Shown piece by piece: positions 1 through 7,234 of a stretch of DNA of 7,234 nucleotides. Each line of letters opens with the position of its first letter. Within the stretch, counting starts at the first letter, position 1. Both the position numbers and the translations under genes were made by a program. The DNA is from Defluviicoccus sp. (GTDB lineage Bacteria > Pseudomonadota > Alphaproteobacteria > Rhodospirillales > Defluviicoccaceae). The stretch lies in contig CP058705.1 in NCBI GenBank assembly GCA_013414705.1, forward strand, positions 3,994,390-4,001,623. Reading direction: 5' to 3'. The notes beneath the pieces are model-generated. The model made no database searches. It saw only the letters and a program-made list of their open reading frames with translations, and was not told the DNA's origin.

Positions 1-2176
<2,176 letters not shown>

Positions 2177-2196
2177 GCGCTCATCTCCTGTCGCGC

Positions 2197-3344
2197 CTAA
2201 CAGGTCAGCGAAACACGATTGCCGGGATGCCGCTCCAGGCGGCCCGCCAGCTCCCATTCCAGCAAGATGGTGGAGACCTGCGGTGCCGACAATTGGCAGG
2301 TGCGGATGATTTCGTCAACGGCAACCGGCGTTGGCGACAAGGATTCCGCCACTGCCTTGCGTGCGGCGTCGTCAATGTCCGTGTGGTTTGCGCGTTCAGG
2401 GGCGGCCAATTCCGGGAGCGGTAGTGCGCCCGGTCCGGTCGGACGGCCTGCAGCGGCGCGGCCAGTCACCGCGATCCGCGGCAAGACGGCGAGCACGTCG
2501 GCGGCGCTCTCGGTGAGGATAGCCCCTTGGCGGATCAGGTCATTGCAGCCGCGGGCCCGGGCGTCGAGTGGCGAACCCGGAACGGCGAACACTTCGCGTC
2601 CCTGCTCGGCGGCCAACCGTGCCGTGATCAGCGAGCCGGACCGAAGGGTCGCCTCGACCACGACTACGCCCAGCGAAAGGCCGGAGATCAGCCGGTTGCG
2701 GCGGGGAAGTTGCGTGCCTGCGCTTGCGTTCCCACCGGGGCTTCCGAGATCATCGCACCGTGGCGGGTCACTTCTTCGTAGAGGGCAGCATTTCCCTGCG
2801 GGTAGCAGACATCGACCCCGCTTGCCAGCACCGCTACCGTGCCCGACGCAAGCGCGCCACAGTGCGCTTGTGCATCGATGCCCCGCGCGAGGCCAGAGAT
2901 CACGACATAGCCGGCGGCGCCCAGGTCGCGCGCGATCTCGCGGGCGAAGCCGAGAGCGGCCAGCGAGGCATTGCGGCTGCCGACGACGCCGATCGAAGGT
3001 CGGACGAGCAGATCCGGATTGCCGATCACGGCGATCGTCGCTGGGATCCTCGATGCTGGCAAGGAGTGGGGGTAGTCGACATCACCGAAGACGATCAGGT
3101 GAGCGCCGCATGCGATGGTTGCAGCGATCTCTGCTTCTGCTTGGTCCCGGCCGCAGACCCGTACGCGGCCACGGTGCCCTCCGCGCCGAGCGAGGTCCGG
3201 CAGCGCCTGGAGGGCGGCGGAGGCGCTGCCGTATCGCTGCAGCAGTCGGTGAAAGGTGACACACCCCACGTGCTCACTGCGAATCAGCCGTAGCCGGTCG
3301 ATCTGCTCGCGGTCTGCCAGTGGCAGCAGTGCGCTTTCATGCAT
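2197..3344 (-). CDS. dprA: DNA-processing protein DprA, interrupted by an apparent one-base frameshift
   Basis: DprA binds incoming single-stranded DNA and loads RecA during natural transformation. From the ATG at 3344, residues 1-55 form the N-terminal helical domain (LRLIRSEHVG, ending ALPDLARRGG). Residues 85-213 begin the Rossmann-like DNA-binding domain, with GVVGSRN at 119-125 and SGLARGIDAQAH at 150-161. At ARNFP the frame runs into AATG-stop (2688). The neighbouring frame carries on directly as NRLISGLSLGVVVVEATLRSG, then EVFAVPGSPLDARARG, and a C-terminal winged helix (AVDEIIRTCQLSAPQVSTIL) ending at 2197. Adding one base at about 2698-2706 gives 383 codons (382 residues), a normal DprA length. 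The open frame extends upstream to 3575, but residues 1-10 from 3344 match where DprA proteins normally begin. No strong ribosome site precedes this ATG. Whether the break is real or a sequencing error cannot be told from one sequence. Confidence 0.93.
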
Positions 3345-3543
3345 GCCCGAACGGTAGAGAACAAAGCGTTTCCGATCAACCGAATCCCGCTGGTTGAGCG
3401 GCGTAGCATTGGTAGTTGTCGCTCGTCCTTTAATATGATTAAAATATAATTTAACGTCTGGTTGAGGCTTGCTGCCCTGCGGCGAGCGAGGGACATGGCG
3501 CTCGGAAGTGGGGCAGCACCATTCTTGAACGGGAGAACAGGTC
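3345..3543. promoter_or_regulatory. Divergent intergenic region between dprA-topA and the small secreted gene
   Basis: This gap separates two genes reading away from each other, so promoters for both must lie in or near it. It contains a sharply AT-rich island (about 3427-3454) in otherwise GC-rich DNA. On the plus strand a perfect TATAAT lies at 3445-3450, but no convincing -35 box sits 16-18 bases upstream. A weaker plus-strand pair is TTGGTA (3409-3414) with TAATAT (3431-3436), spacer 16. I found no clear sigma-70 pair on the minus strand for dprA. Promoter placement is therefore inference from layout and base composition. Confidence 0.5.
3429..3454. promoter_or_regulatory. AT-rich nested palindrome, possible operator
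   Basis: TTTAAT (3429-3434) and ATTAAA (3438-3443) form a perfect inverted repeat around ATG. A second inverted pair, TTAAA (3439-3443) and TTTAA (3450-3454), overlaps it and encloses the TATAAT-like hexamer. Such symmetry in the centre of a divergent promoter region is typical of a dimeric regulator site. AT-rich sequence forms short palindromes easily, so this is suggestive only. Confidence 0.35.
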
Positions 3544-3915
3544 ATGTTCCGTCCCTGGCTCATGTCGATGCTCATTGCCGTATTTGTTGTTGCTGCGCTG
3601 CCGGCCAGCGCACAAACCGACCCGCCGGTTTATGGCCGGCAGTTGATGACCAAGCAGGAGCAGATGGAATACCAGCAAAAGATGCGTGCGGCTCCGGATG
3701 CGGCTGCGCGTGAGGAGATCCGCGCCGAACACCACAAGGCGATGCAGGAACGGGCCAAGCAGCAGGGGATCACCTTGCCGGATCAGCCTCCCGCCCGTGG
3801 TGGTGGTGCCGGCCGTGGCATGGGGCCCGGGCAAGGTATGGGTGCCGGGCAAGGTATGGGACCGGGTGGTGGCATGGGCCGGGGAATGGGGCCTGGCGGC
3901 GCTCAGGGCCAGTAG
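3544..3915 (+). CDS. Small exported protein with Gly/Met-rich tail, function unknown
   Basis: The gene encodes 123 residues. Residues 1-23 are a signal peptide: MFRPW, a hydrophobic core (LMSMLIAVFVVAAL) and PASAQ, with likely cleavage after ASA. The mature part starts with YGRQLMTKQEQMEYQQKMRA and a charged, probably helical stretch ending in EEIRAEHHKAMQERAKQQG and ITLPD (about residues 30-79). From about residue 84 it becomes a Gly/Met/Pro-rich repeat tail (GRGMGPGQGMGAGQGMGPG) with no Cys. The helical core with its AEHH-x-MQERAK-x-x-G-ITLPD ending recurs in uncharacterised exported proteins of proteobacteria, as I recall. GGGAGA at 3531-3536 sits 7 bases before the ATG, which fixes the start. 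The role is unknown. The His pair and repeated Met could bind metal such as Cu(I) in the periplasm, but that is a guess. The gene reads away from dprA and converges with the GH17 gene 24 bases downstream. Confidence 0.85.
   Translation: MFRPWLMSMLIAVFVVAALPASAQTDPPVYGRQLMTKQEQMEYQQKMRAAPDAAAREEIRAEHHKAMQERAKQQGITLPDQPPARGGGAGRGMGPGQGMGAGQGMGPGGGMGRGMGPGGAQGQ
3829..3864 (+). repeat. Two tandem 18-bp units coding Gly-Met repeats
   Basis: GGGCAAGGTATGGGTGCC (3829-3846) is followed at once by GGGCAAGGTATGGGACCG (3847-3864), identical over 14 consecutive bases and then diverging. Each unit codes GQGMG plus Ala or Pro. The near identity suggests recent in-frame duplication, so tail length may vary between strains. 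Confidence 0.8.
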
Positions 3916-3929
3916 GTTCGCCGAGTCTG

Positions 3930-3957
3930 CGGCCGCCGGTCAACGCGCCGGTGGCCG
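3930..3957. terminator. GC-rich hairpin between convergent gene ends
   Basis: CGGCCGCCGG (3930-3939) can pair with CCGGTGGCCG (3948-3957) over 10 positions with one G-T pair and an 8-base loop. It overlaps the last codons and stop of the minus-strand GH17 gene and follows the plus-strand stop at 3915. Position and stability fit a bidirectional transcription barrier, but neither strand has a T-run, so intrinsic termination is uncertain. Confidence 0.3.
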
Positions 3958-4917
3958 TGCTTCGGCCCACGTCTGGAACGCCGGATAAGGGCGGCGCTCG
4001 ATCGTCATCAGACCCCACGAGCCTTCGATCGGGCTGTGCAACCATTCCGCTTTCCATGGCGTGTCAAACGCCTCGAAAGCGGCCGCACTGGAAAGGAAGG
4101 CGGTGTGATCACCCGCCGGAGGTGCCACCGGTTCGAACCGCGGTCGGGCCAGCCACGCTGACCAGAACAGCCGCTGACGTTCCGGCGTGAATTTCGGTGC
4201 ACCGCCGTGCGGCATGCCCGTCTCCTTGATCAGCACCGGCCGTCCGGCCGCAGCGGTGATCGCACGTGCCCGGGCGCGCACCCAGTCCACGGCTGTCTCA
4301 GGTGGCAGTCCCGCACGGTCCAGTGCCGGGTGAATATTGGGTGTAAGAAAATCACCGAACGCCAGCAACGGCGGCCAGCCGTAGTCGCCGGCGGGCTCAC
4401 TGGTAGTCACTGGCACGCGTTGGTGCTGCGGGCCGAGTTGTGCCCGCAACCGGTCGCGAGCGATCGCAAGGTCTTCGATCCGGTAGCGGTTGTCGTTGAT
4501 TCCCTCGTTGCCGAGGACGATGGCAAATGCCAGCCTGTCCTGCCAGCGCCGGATCAATGACGCCGCGAGCGCCAACTCGGGGTCTGACAGTGGGTCCCAG
4601 ACCCCGAGTAGAACCGCCTTAAACCCCGCTGTTGCCGCCGTTTCGACCACAATCGGGGTGACCTCGGGCCGGGTGTCGTACAGTACAAGGCCGTCGAACG
4701 CCGGGCGGAGTGCTGCCAGGTCGGCTGCGATTGCGTCCGCCGGCCAGAGCTCGGCACGTGGGATGTTCGGATTGAAGCCGGTGGGATTGAAGGCGACCAG
4801 TGCTGGTGCCTCGCCCTGCAGATAGGCAAGGAAGTCCGGCTGTGTTGCCTGTGCCTGGTGCCTCCACACCGCTGCGAGCAGCGTCACCAGCAGGGCTGCG
4901 AGTGCGCGGTGCCTCAT
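3940..4917 (-). CDS. Exported GH17-like beta-glucanase (glycoside hydrolase)
   Basis: The gene encodes 325 residues. Residues 1-24 (MRHRALAALLVTLLAAVWRH, then QAQA) look like a signal peptide, so the enzyme acts outside the cytoplasm. The rest reads as a single TIM-barrel domain: VAFNPTGFNP (41-50), GLVLYDTRPE (76-85), FKAVLLGVWDP (99-109), then FAIVLGNEGIND (131-142) at the end of a central strand and RPVLIKETGMPHGG (226-239) near a later one. In GH17 beta-1,3-glucanases the NE motif carries the acid/base and E-T-G-x-P carries the nucleophile. I infer Glu138 and Glu232. The usual Trp of ETGWP is Met here. Expected substrates are beta-1,3-linked glucans; some bacterial GH17 members are transglycosylases, so hydrolysis is not certain. 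The ATG at 4917 overlaps the stop of the upstream binding-domain gene (ATGA), pointing to translational coupling. The frame stays open to 5727, but above 4917 it does not read as this protein. Confidence 0.8.
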   Translation of the reverse strand: MRHRALAALLVTLLAAVWRHQAQATQPDFLAYLQGEAPALVAFNPTGFNPNIPRAELWPADAIAADLAALRPAFDGLVLYDTRPEVTPIVVETAATAGFKAVLLGVWDPLSDPELALAASLIRRWQDRLAFAIVLGNEGINDNRYRIEDLAIARDRLRAQLGPQHQRVPVTTSEPAGDYGWPPLLAFGDFLTPNIHPALDRAGLPPETAVDWVRARARAITAAAGRPVLIKETGMPHGGAPKFTPERQRLFWSAWLARPRFEPVAPPAGDHTAFLSSAAAFEAFDTPWKAEWLHSPIEGSWGLMTIERRPYPAFQTWAEARPPAR

Positions 4918-5581
4918 CGATCCCACTCGTAGCGAATGTCGTCGAAGAATACGCTCAGCCGGCCGGACGGGTTGTGGCGGTCGTTGGTGATGACGACAAA
5001 CGGTGTGATCACCCGCGCGAGATCCGCCAGGTGGCATCGATGCGGTAGTGCTGCCAGTCGGACGACAGCTCGATCCAGCCGCTGTCGAGCGGCAGAGCCG
5101 TACTGTCGCCGAACGGCTGGTCAGGAACGATCGCGGCCTTGATGCGGACTCGCTCGCCACCGTGCTCGCCTCGGGCGCGAAAGATGAGTGCGGTTGCTCC
5201 GGCTGCCGACAAAGCCGGGCCGGGCTCTGCTCCCAGTTGTCGTCCTGCATCAGGACGACGAGTCCCACCAGCCGGAAACCGGCAGGTCGAAGTTCACGTG
5301 CACCGCGGTGTCGGGTCGTGTGTCCACTTTCGCTGACCGTTCGACGCCACCCACCGGATGTCCCGGGTCGACCCTGACCCGACCGGCGCACGTTGGCGGC
5401 ATGACGGCACCCCATTGGCCGTGGTTGCGGGCGTCGCCTGCATTGGCGTAGACGACCTGCATCCGGCTGGCCTCGCCGTTTGGAACGTTGGCGGTGGCAC
5501 CGTTGGTGGGGCTCGGCAGCAGCAGGGAGGCGAGTAAACAGGCCGCCGATGCGCCAGCGTACCGCTGCGTTTAGGCGACAT
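4914..5581 (-). pseudogene. Secreted carbohydrate-binding-like beta-sandwich protein, broken by several apparent one-base losses
   Basis: The ATG at 5581 has AAGGA 8 bases upstream and starts MSPKRSGTLAHRR. The next frame supplies the hydrophobic stretch ACLLASLLLPSPTNGATA, together making a signal peptide. The remainder is spread over successive frames: VNFDLPVSGWWD; then LVVLMQDDNWEQSPA; then LSAAGATALIFRARGEHGG and DSGWIELSSDWQHYRIDATW; then DLARVITPFVVITNDRHNP and LSVFFDDIRYEWDR before TGA at 4916-4914. Joined, this matches the pattern of a beta-sandwich domain found beside glycosidases (GW...NNW...L.GA..L.F.ARGE.GGE...W..Y.ID...DL..V...F.....NP.G...F.DDI.YE). Four added bases, near 5545, 5262, 5220 and 5025, give 224 codons without an internal stop. 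Three further shifts between about 5400 and 5313 are possible, because STRDIRWVASNGQ in another frame looks more natural there. The intact protein probably binds the glucan for the coupled GH17 enzyme. Family naming is from pattern memory. Confidence 0.65.
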
Positions 5582-5666
5582 GGGGTACATCCTTCGGTGG
5601 AAGTGCACCACATTGTGCTGCCTTGCCTCAAGAGATGTGGCTCACGAGCCTGCACCAAAGGCCAAC

Positions 5667-5705
5667 AAGCCATAAGAATGACGGCTCTAAGCCATAAGAA
5701 TGACG
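5667..5705. repeat. Perfect 17-bp direct repeat, 5-bp spacer
   Basis: AAGCCATAAGAATGACG occurs at 5667-5683 and again at 5689-5705, separated by GCTCT. The 22-bp period is close to two helical turns, so two protein copies would bind the same face of the DNA. It lies about 86 bases upstream of the start of the carbohydrate-binding-like gene (minus strand) and about 218 bases upstream of the macro-domain gene (plus strand). It could be an operator for either gene, or a chance short duplication. There are only two copies, so a CRISPR array is excluded. Confidence 0.85.
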
Positions 5706-5906
5706 TAAGTCGGATGTTCCTGTCCACTTGACGGCGGCAACCCCGGTTGGGTCAGCCAGCCGCCGGGACCAATGTCGCAATTGCTGGGTTGTGTTTCGGC
5801 GGCACGAACAGGCTATCGTGTGCTTCTCCTGTTGTATCAAAGTCTGGCGGTGTGTCCGGACCACGCGTGAGCAAGGTGGTTTACGGACGCGTCGCGCAAA
5901 GGAAGA

Positions 5907-5915
5907 GGGAGAGGA
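5907..5915 (+). promoter_or_regulatory. Ribosome binding site selecting GTG 5923
   Basis: GGGAGAGGA lies 7 bases before the GTG at 5923 but 19 bases before the ATG at 5935, so it favours the GTG as start of the macro-domain gene. Confidence 0.6.
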
Positions 5916-5922
5916 TCGGGAC

Positions 5923-6450
5923 GTGCATCAGCGCATGCGGATCATTGCCGCGGATATTACCACGCTTTCCGTGGATGCGATTGTCAATGCGGCGAACGAG
6001 ACGTTGCTCGGTGGCGGTGGCGTCGATGGCGCGATTCACCGCGCGGCCGGACCGCAACTGCTGGAAGAATGCCGCCTGCTCGGTGGGTGCCGGACTGGCG
6101 AGGCGAAGATGACCAGCGGCCACCGGCTGCCGGCCCGCTTCATCATCCACACGGTGGGGCCAGTCTGGCAGGGTGGCGACAGTTGCGAGGACATGCTGCT
6201 GGCCGCCTGCTATCGCTCCTCGCTTGAGGTGGCACAGCGCCACGCAGTGAAGTCGATCGCGTTTCCGGCGATATCGACAGGGATCTTCGGTTTTCCTGCC
6301 GATCGAGCCGCCCGCATCGCCGTCTCCACAGTTAGTGCATTTCTCGACGCCCATACACTCCCGCAGCGGGTGATGTTCTGCTGCTTCGGTGCCGAATCCA
6401 TGGCCGCTCATCAGGCAGCGCTTGCGGAGTCGGAAAGTAGGCAGAGATGA
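5923..6450 (+). CDS. ymdB: Macro-domain O-acetyl-ADP-ribose deacetylase, YmdB type
   Basis: This 175-residue cytoplasmic protein is one macro domain, close to the 177 residues of E. coli YmdB. Members remove acetyl from O-acetyl-ADP-ribose (the sirtuin product) and some reverse mono-ADP-ribosylation; E. coli YmdB also modulates RNase III. Visible motifs, counted from the GTG, are [20 protein letters not shown] (11-30), then [26 protein letters not shown], and [15 protein letters not shown] in the phosphate-binding loop. The catalytic residues of YmdB, Asn25 and Asp35, fall at exactly Asn25 and Asp35 when translation begins at GTG 5923. This, with the ribosome site at 5907-5915, is why I prefer it to ATG 5935. 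No frame break is present. The neighbours offer no functional link to ADP-ribose, and no ADP-ribosyltransferase is visible, so a toxin-antitoxin pairing is not supported here. Confidence 0.92.
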   Translation: MHQRMRIIAADITTLSVDAIVNAANETLLGGGGVDGAIHRAAGPQLLEECRLLGGCRTGEAKMTSGHRLPARFIIHTVGPVWQGGDSCEDMLLAACYRSSLEVAQRHAVKSIAFPAISTGIFGFPADRAARIAVSTVSAFLDAHTLPQRVMFCCFGAESMAAHQAALAESESRQR

Positions 6451-6516
6451 GGCTGGTATGTGAATCAAATTTAGTTTGCGGTTATTAAGGCAATGAAAAT
6501 AAATGAGGAGTTGCTC
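6451..6516. other. AT-richer gap after the macro-domain gene
   Basis: Base composition changes sharply just after the macro-domain stop: 6455-6510 is rich in A and T (AATCAAATTTAG, GAAAATAAATGAG). It presumably carries the promoter of the following small ORF and protease gene. I see no convincing -35/-10 pair and no terminator hairpin for the upstream gene. Confidence 0.35.
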
Positions 6517-6627
6517 ATGCAACAACACTTGCTGAGTTGCCGTGCTTTCGGTACCCTGCAGAAAATAATACGAGAGAAAGGAAATCCACTGGAATTACCA
6601 CAGATGCAAGCGGGAGTTTTATTGTGA
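6517..6627 (+). CDS. Possible 36-residue small ORF coupled to the protease gene
   Basis: From ATG 6517 the frame codes MQQHLLSCRAFG, then TLQKIIREKGNPLELP and QMQAGVLL, then TGA. GAGGAG at 6505-6510, 6 bases before the ATG, is one of the best ribosome sites in the window. The stop (6625-6627) overlaps the GTG start of the S8 protease in a GTGA arrangement, typical of translational coupling. An in-frame ATG at 6493 would add 8 residues (MKINEELL), but its AAGG is only 2 bases away. There is no signal peptide or membrane segment, and I recognise no family. It may be a leader peptide whose translation opens the protease start, a small protein of its own, or a chance ORF. The ribosome site and exact overlap are the only support. 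Confidence 0.4.
   Translation: MQQHLLSCRAFGTLQKIIREKGNPLELPQMQAGVLL
6612..6616 (+). promoter_or_regulatory. Ribosome binding site for GTG 6624
   Basis: GGGAG lies 7 bases before the GTG at 6624, inside the 3' end of the small ORF. It selects the GTG over the later in-frame ATG at 6666 as the protease start. Confidence 0.6.
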
Positions 6628-7234
6628 TTTTCGATTCAAAATTCACGCGCATATTTTCCATATTTATGGTTTCGTTGGCGACGACAATATTCTCCGCAGG
6701 CGGTGCCGTTGCAGCGAATCAGCATGGCCGTCCAATTATCTATTCTCGCGAAAACGTCGCAACGGCAGCCGACGCTGCGCAGGCGCTGCTCGATCGGGCG
6801 AAACGGCATGGCCGGGTGCGGGTAATGGTTCGATTGGGCGAATTGGAGACCGGTATTGCTGGTACCGCCGCACCCCTGAGTGCTTCGGAGCATGCGCGGC
6901 TGCGCAGTGCCCAGAACACGCTGCTCCGCGACCTGACGGCACCCGCCGCAGGGACAAGTGCCAACGGCGCTCGGCGCGCCGCCGCAGCGGTGCAAAGGGT
7001 CTCGCTATTCGATACGATCCCCTTCGTTGCTCTGACCGCCGATGCTGAGACAGTGCGCCGCCTCCTTAATAATCCAAGCGTGGTGGGCGTTCAGGAAGAT
7101 GGATTGGCTGAAACTCTCCTGGCACAAAGCGTGCCGCTGATCGGTGCCGATCAGGCGCGCAATGCGGGCTTCGACGGGTCCGGCCAAGTCGTGGCCGTGG
7201 TTGATACCGGCGTCGCCAAGAGCCATCCCATGCT
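6624..7234 (+). CDS. Subtilisin-like serine protease (S8), 3' end cut by window edge
   Basis: The visible 203 codons are the N-terminal part of an exported subtilase. Residues 1-33 form a signal peptide (MIFDSKFTRIFSIFMVSLAT, hydrophobic to SAGG, cleavage likely after AVA). Residues about 45-170 look like an I9-type inhibitory propeptide: RVRVMVRLGELETG, a charged Ala-rich middle, FDTIPFVALTADAETVRRLL and NNPSVVGVQED. The catalytic domain begins at about residue 175 (VPLIGADQARNAGFDGSG), and VVAVVDTGVAKSHP carries the first residue of the catalytic triad, Asp194. His and Ser lie beyond the edge. Starting at ATG 6666 would remove the basic N-terminal residues of the signal peptide, so GTG 6624 is preferred. 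The 5' end is more AT-rich than the rest of the gene. The substrate is unknown. Confidence 0.9.
   Translation, partial: MIFDSKFTRIFSIFMVSLATTIFSAGGAVAANQHGRPIIYSRENVATAADAAQALLDRAKRHGRVRVMVRLGELETGIAGTAAPLSASEHARLRSAQNTLLRDLTAPAAGTSANGARRAAAAVQRVSLFDTIPFVALTADAETVRRLLNNPSVVGVQEDGLAETLLAQSVPLIGADQARNAGFDGSGQVVAVVDTGVAKSHPM

Larger units (their letters stand above)
5582..5922. other. Intergenic region upstream of the glucan unit and the macro-domain gene
   Basis: These 341 bases separate two genes reading apart. The only clear structure is the paired 17-bp direct repeat at 5667-5705. Open frames exist on both strands (5628-5864 minus, and an upstream extension of the macro-domain frame from 5728 plus), but their Arg/Cys/Trp-rich translations resemble nothing and look like chance in GC-rich DNA. 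I found no convincing sigma-70 promoter pair. The weak pair TTGTGT (5789-5794) and TATCGT (5814-5819) has a 19-base spacer. Confidence 0.5.

Noticed and set aside
2219..3259. 346-residue plus-strand open frame across dprA.
   Set aside because: It is antisense to dprA, Arg/Ser/Pro-rich and low-complexity, with no domain.
3390..3466. 9-bp direct repeat CTGGTTGAG at 3390-3398 and 3458-3466 flanking the AT island.
   Set aside because: Short enough to occur by chance, and the spacing (68 bases) has no obvious helical or operator logic.
3345..3575. Extension of the dprA frame upstream to an ATG at 3575 (77 more residues).
   Set aside because: The extra residues (MSIDMSQGRNMTCSPV and on) do not look like DprA, run through the AT-rich promoter island and overlap the oppositely directed secreted gene. 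The start at 3344 matches normal DprA N-termini.
5667..5705. CRISPR array seed.
   Set aside because: Only two 17-bp copies with a 5-bp spacer; CRISPR repeats and spacers are longer, and no cas gene is present.
4918..5727. Long minus-strand open frame continuing upstream of the GH17 gene to 5727.
   Set aside because: Above 4917 it is Arg/Cys-rich and unlike any protein, except a short piece near 5270-5220 that belongs to the broken binding-domain gene. The signal peptide begins at 4917.
5628..5864. 78-residue minus-strand open frame in the intergenic gap.
   Set aside because: No recognisable motif or convincing signal; it simply spans the 17-bp repeat, and the next gene's start at 5581 has its own ribosome site.
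5728..5922. N-terminal extension of the macro-domain protein from ATG 5728 (65 residues).
   Set aside because: The extension is Cys/Trp/Arg-rich with no family resemblance. Starting at GTG 5923 gives YmdB-like length, exact Asn25/Asp35 numbering and a well-placed ribosome site.
5923..6450. Macro-domain protein as antitoxin of an ADP-ribosylating toxin (DarT/DarG-like).
   Set aside because: No adjacent ADP-ribosyltransferase is visible, and the sequence follows YmdB closely rather than DarG.
5881..6528. 215-residue minus-strand open frame over the macro-domain gene.
   Set aside because: It mirrors the macro-domain coding frame and has no recognisable motifs.

Overview
The window is high-GC DNA from what looks like an alphaproteobacterium. 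The evidence is the dprA-topA gene pair, a DprA with a C-terminal winged-helix domain, and TopA sequence of the alphaproteobacterial type. This assignment is inferred from protein resemblance and gene order recalled from knowledge, not from a search; a member of the Rhodospirillales would fit.

Left part (1-3344, minus strand): topA (DNA topoisomerase I, running off the left edge) lies 20 bases downstream of dprA (recombination mediator for incoming single-stranded DNA). dprA has one apparent missing base near 2700. Positions 3345-3543 form a divergent promoter region with an AT-rich palindromic block. Reading right from it is a small secreted protein with a Gly/Met-rich tail (3544-3915).

Middle (3940-5581, minus strand): a two-gene carbohydrate unit converges on the small secreted gene across a GC-rich hairpin. 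The first gene (5581-4914) would encode a secreted beta-sandwich, carbohydrate-binding-like protein. As given it is broken into several frames, and every break can be healed by restoring one G or C. Its stop overlaps the start of the second gene (ATGA), an intact exported GH17-like beta-glucanase with a candidate acid/base Glu and nucleophile Glu. A perfect 17-bp direct repeat with a 22-bp period lies upstream of this unit.

Right part (plus strand): a YmdB-type macro-domain deacetylase (start best placed at a GTG, 5923). After an AT-richer gap come a 36-codon small ORF and the N-terminal part of an exported subtilisin-like S8 protease, joined to it by a GTGA overlap and running off the right edge.

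I see no mobile element, CRISPR array, rRNA or tRNA. No new multi-gene system is proven. The points most worth checking are the one-directional frame breaks in the glucan-binding gene, the paired 17-bp repeat, and the coupled small ORF ahead of the protease.
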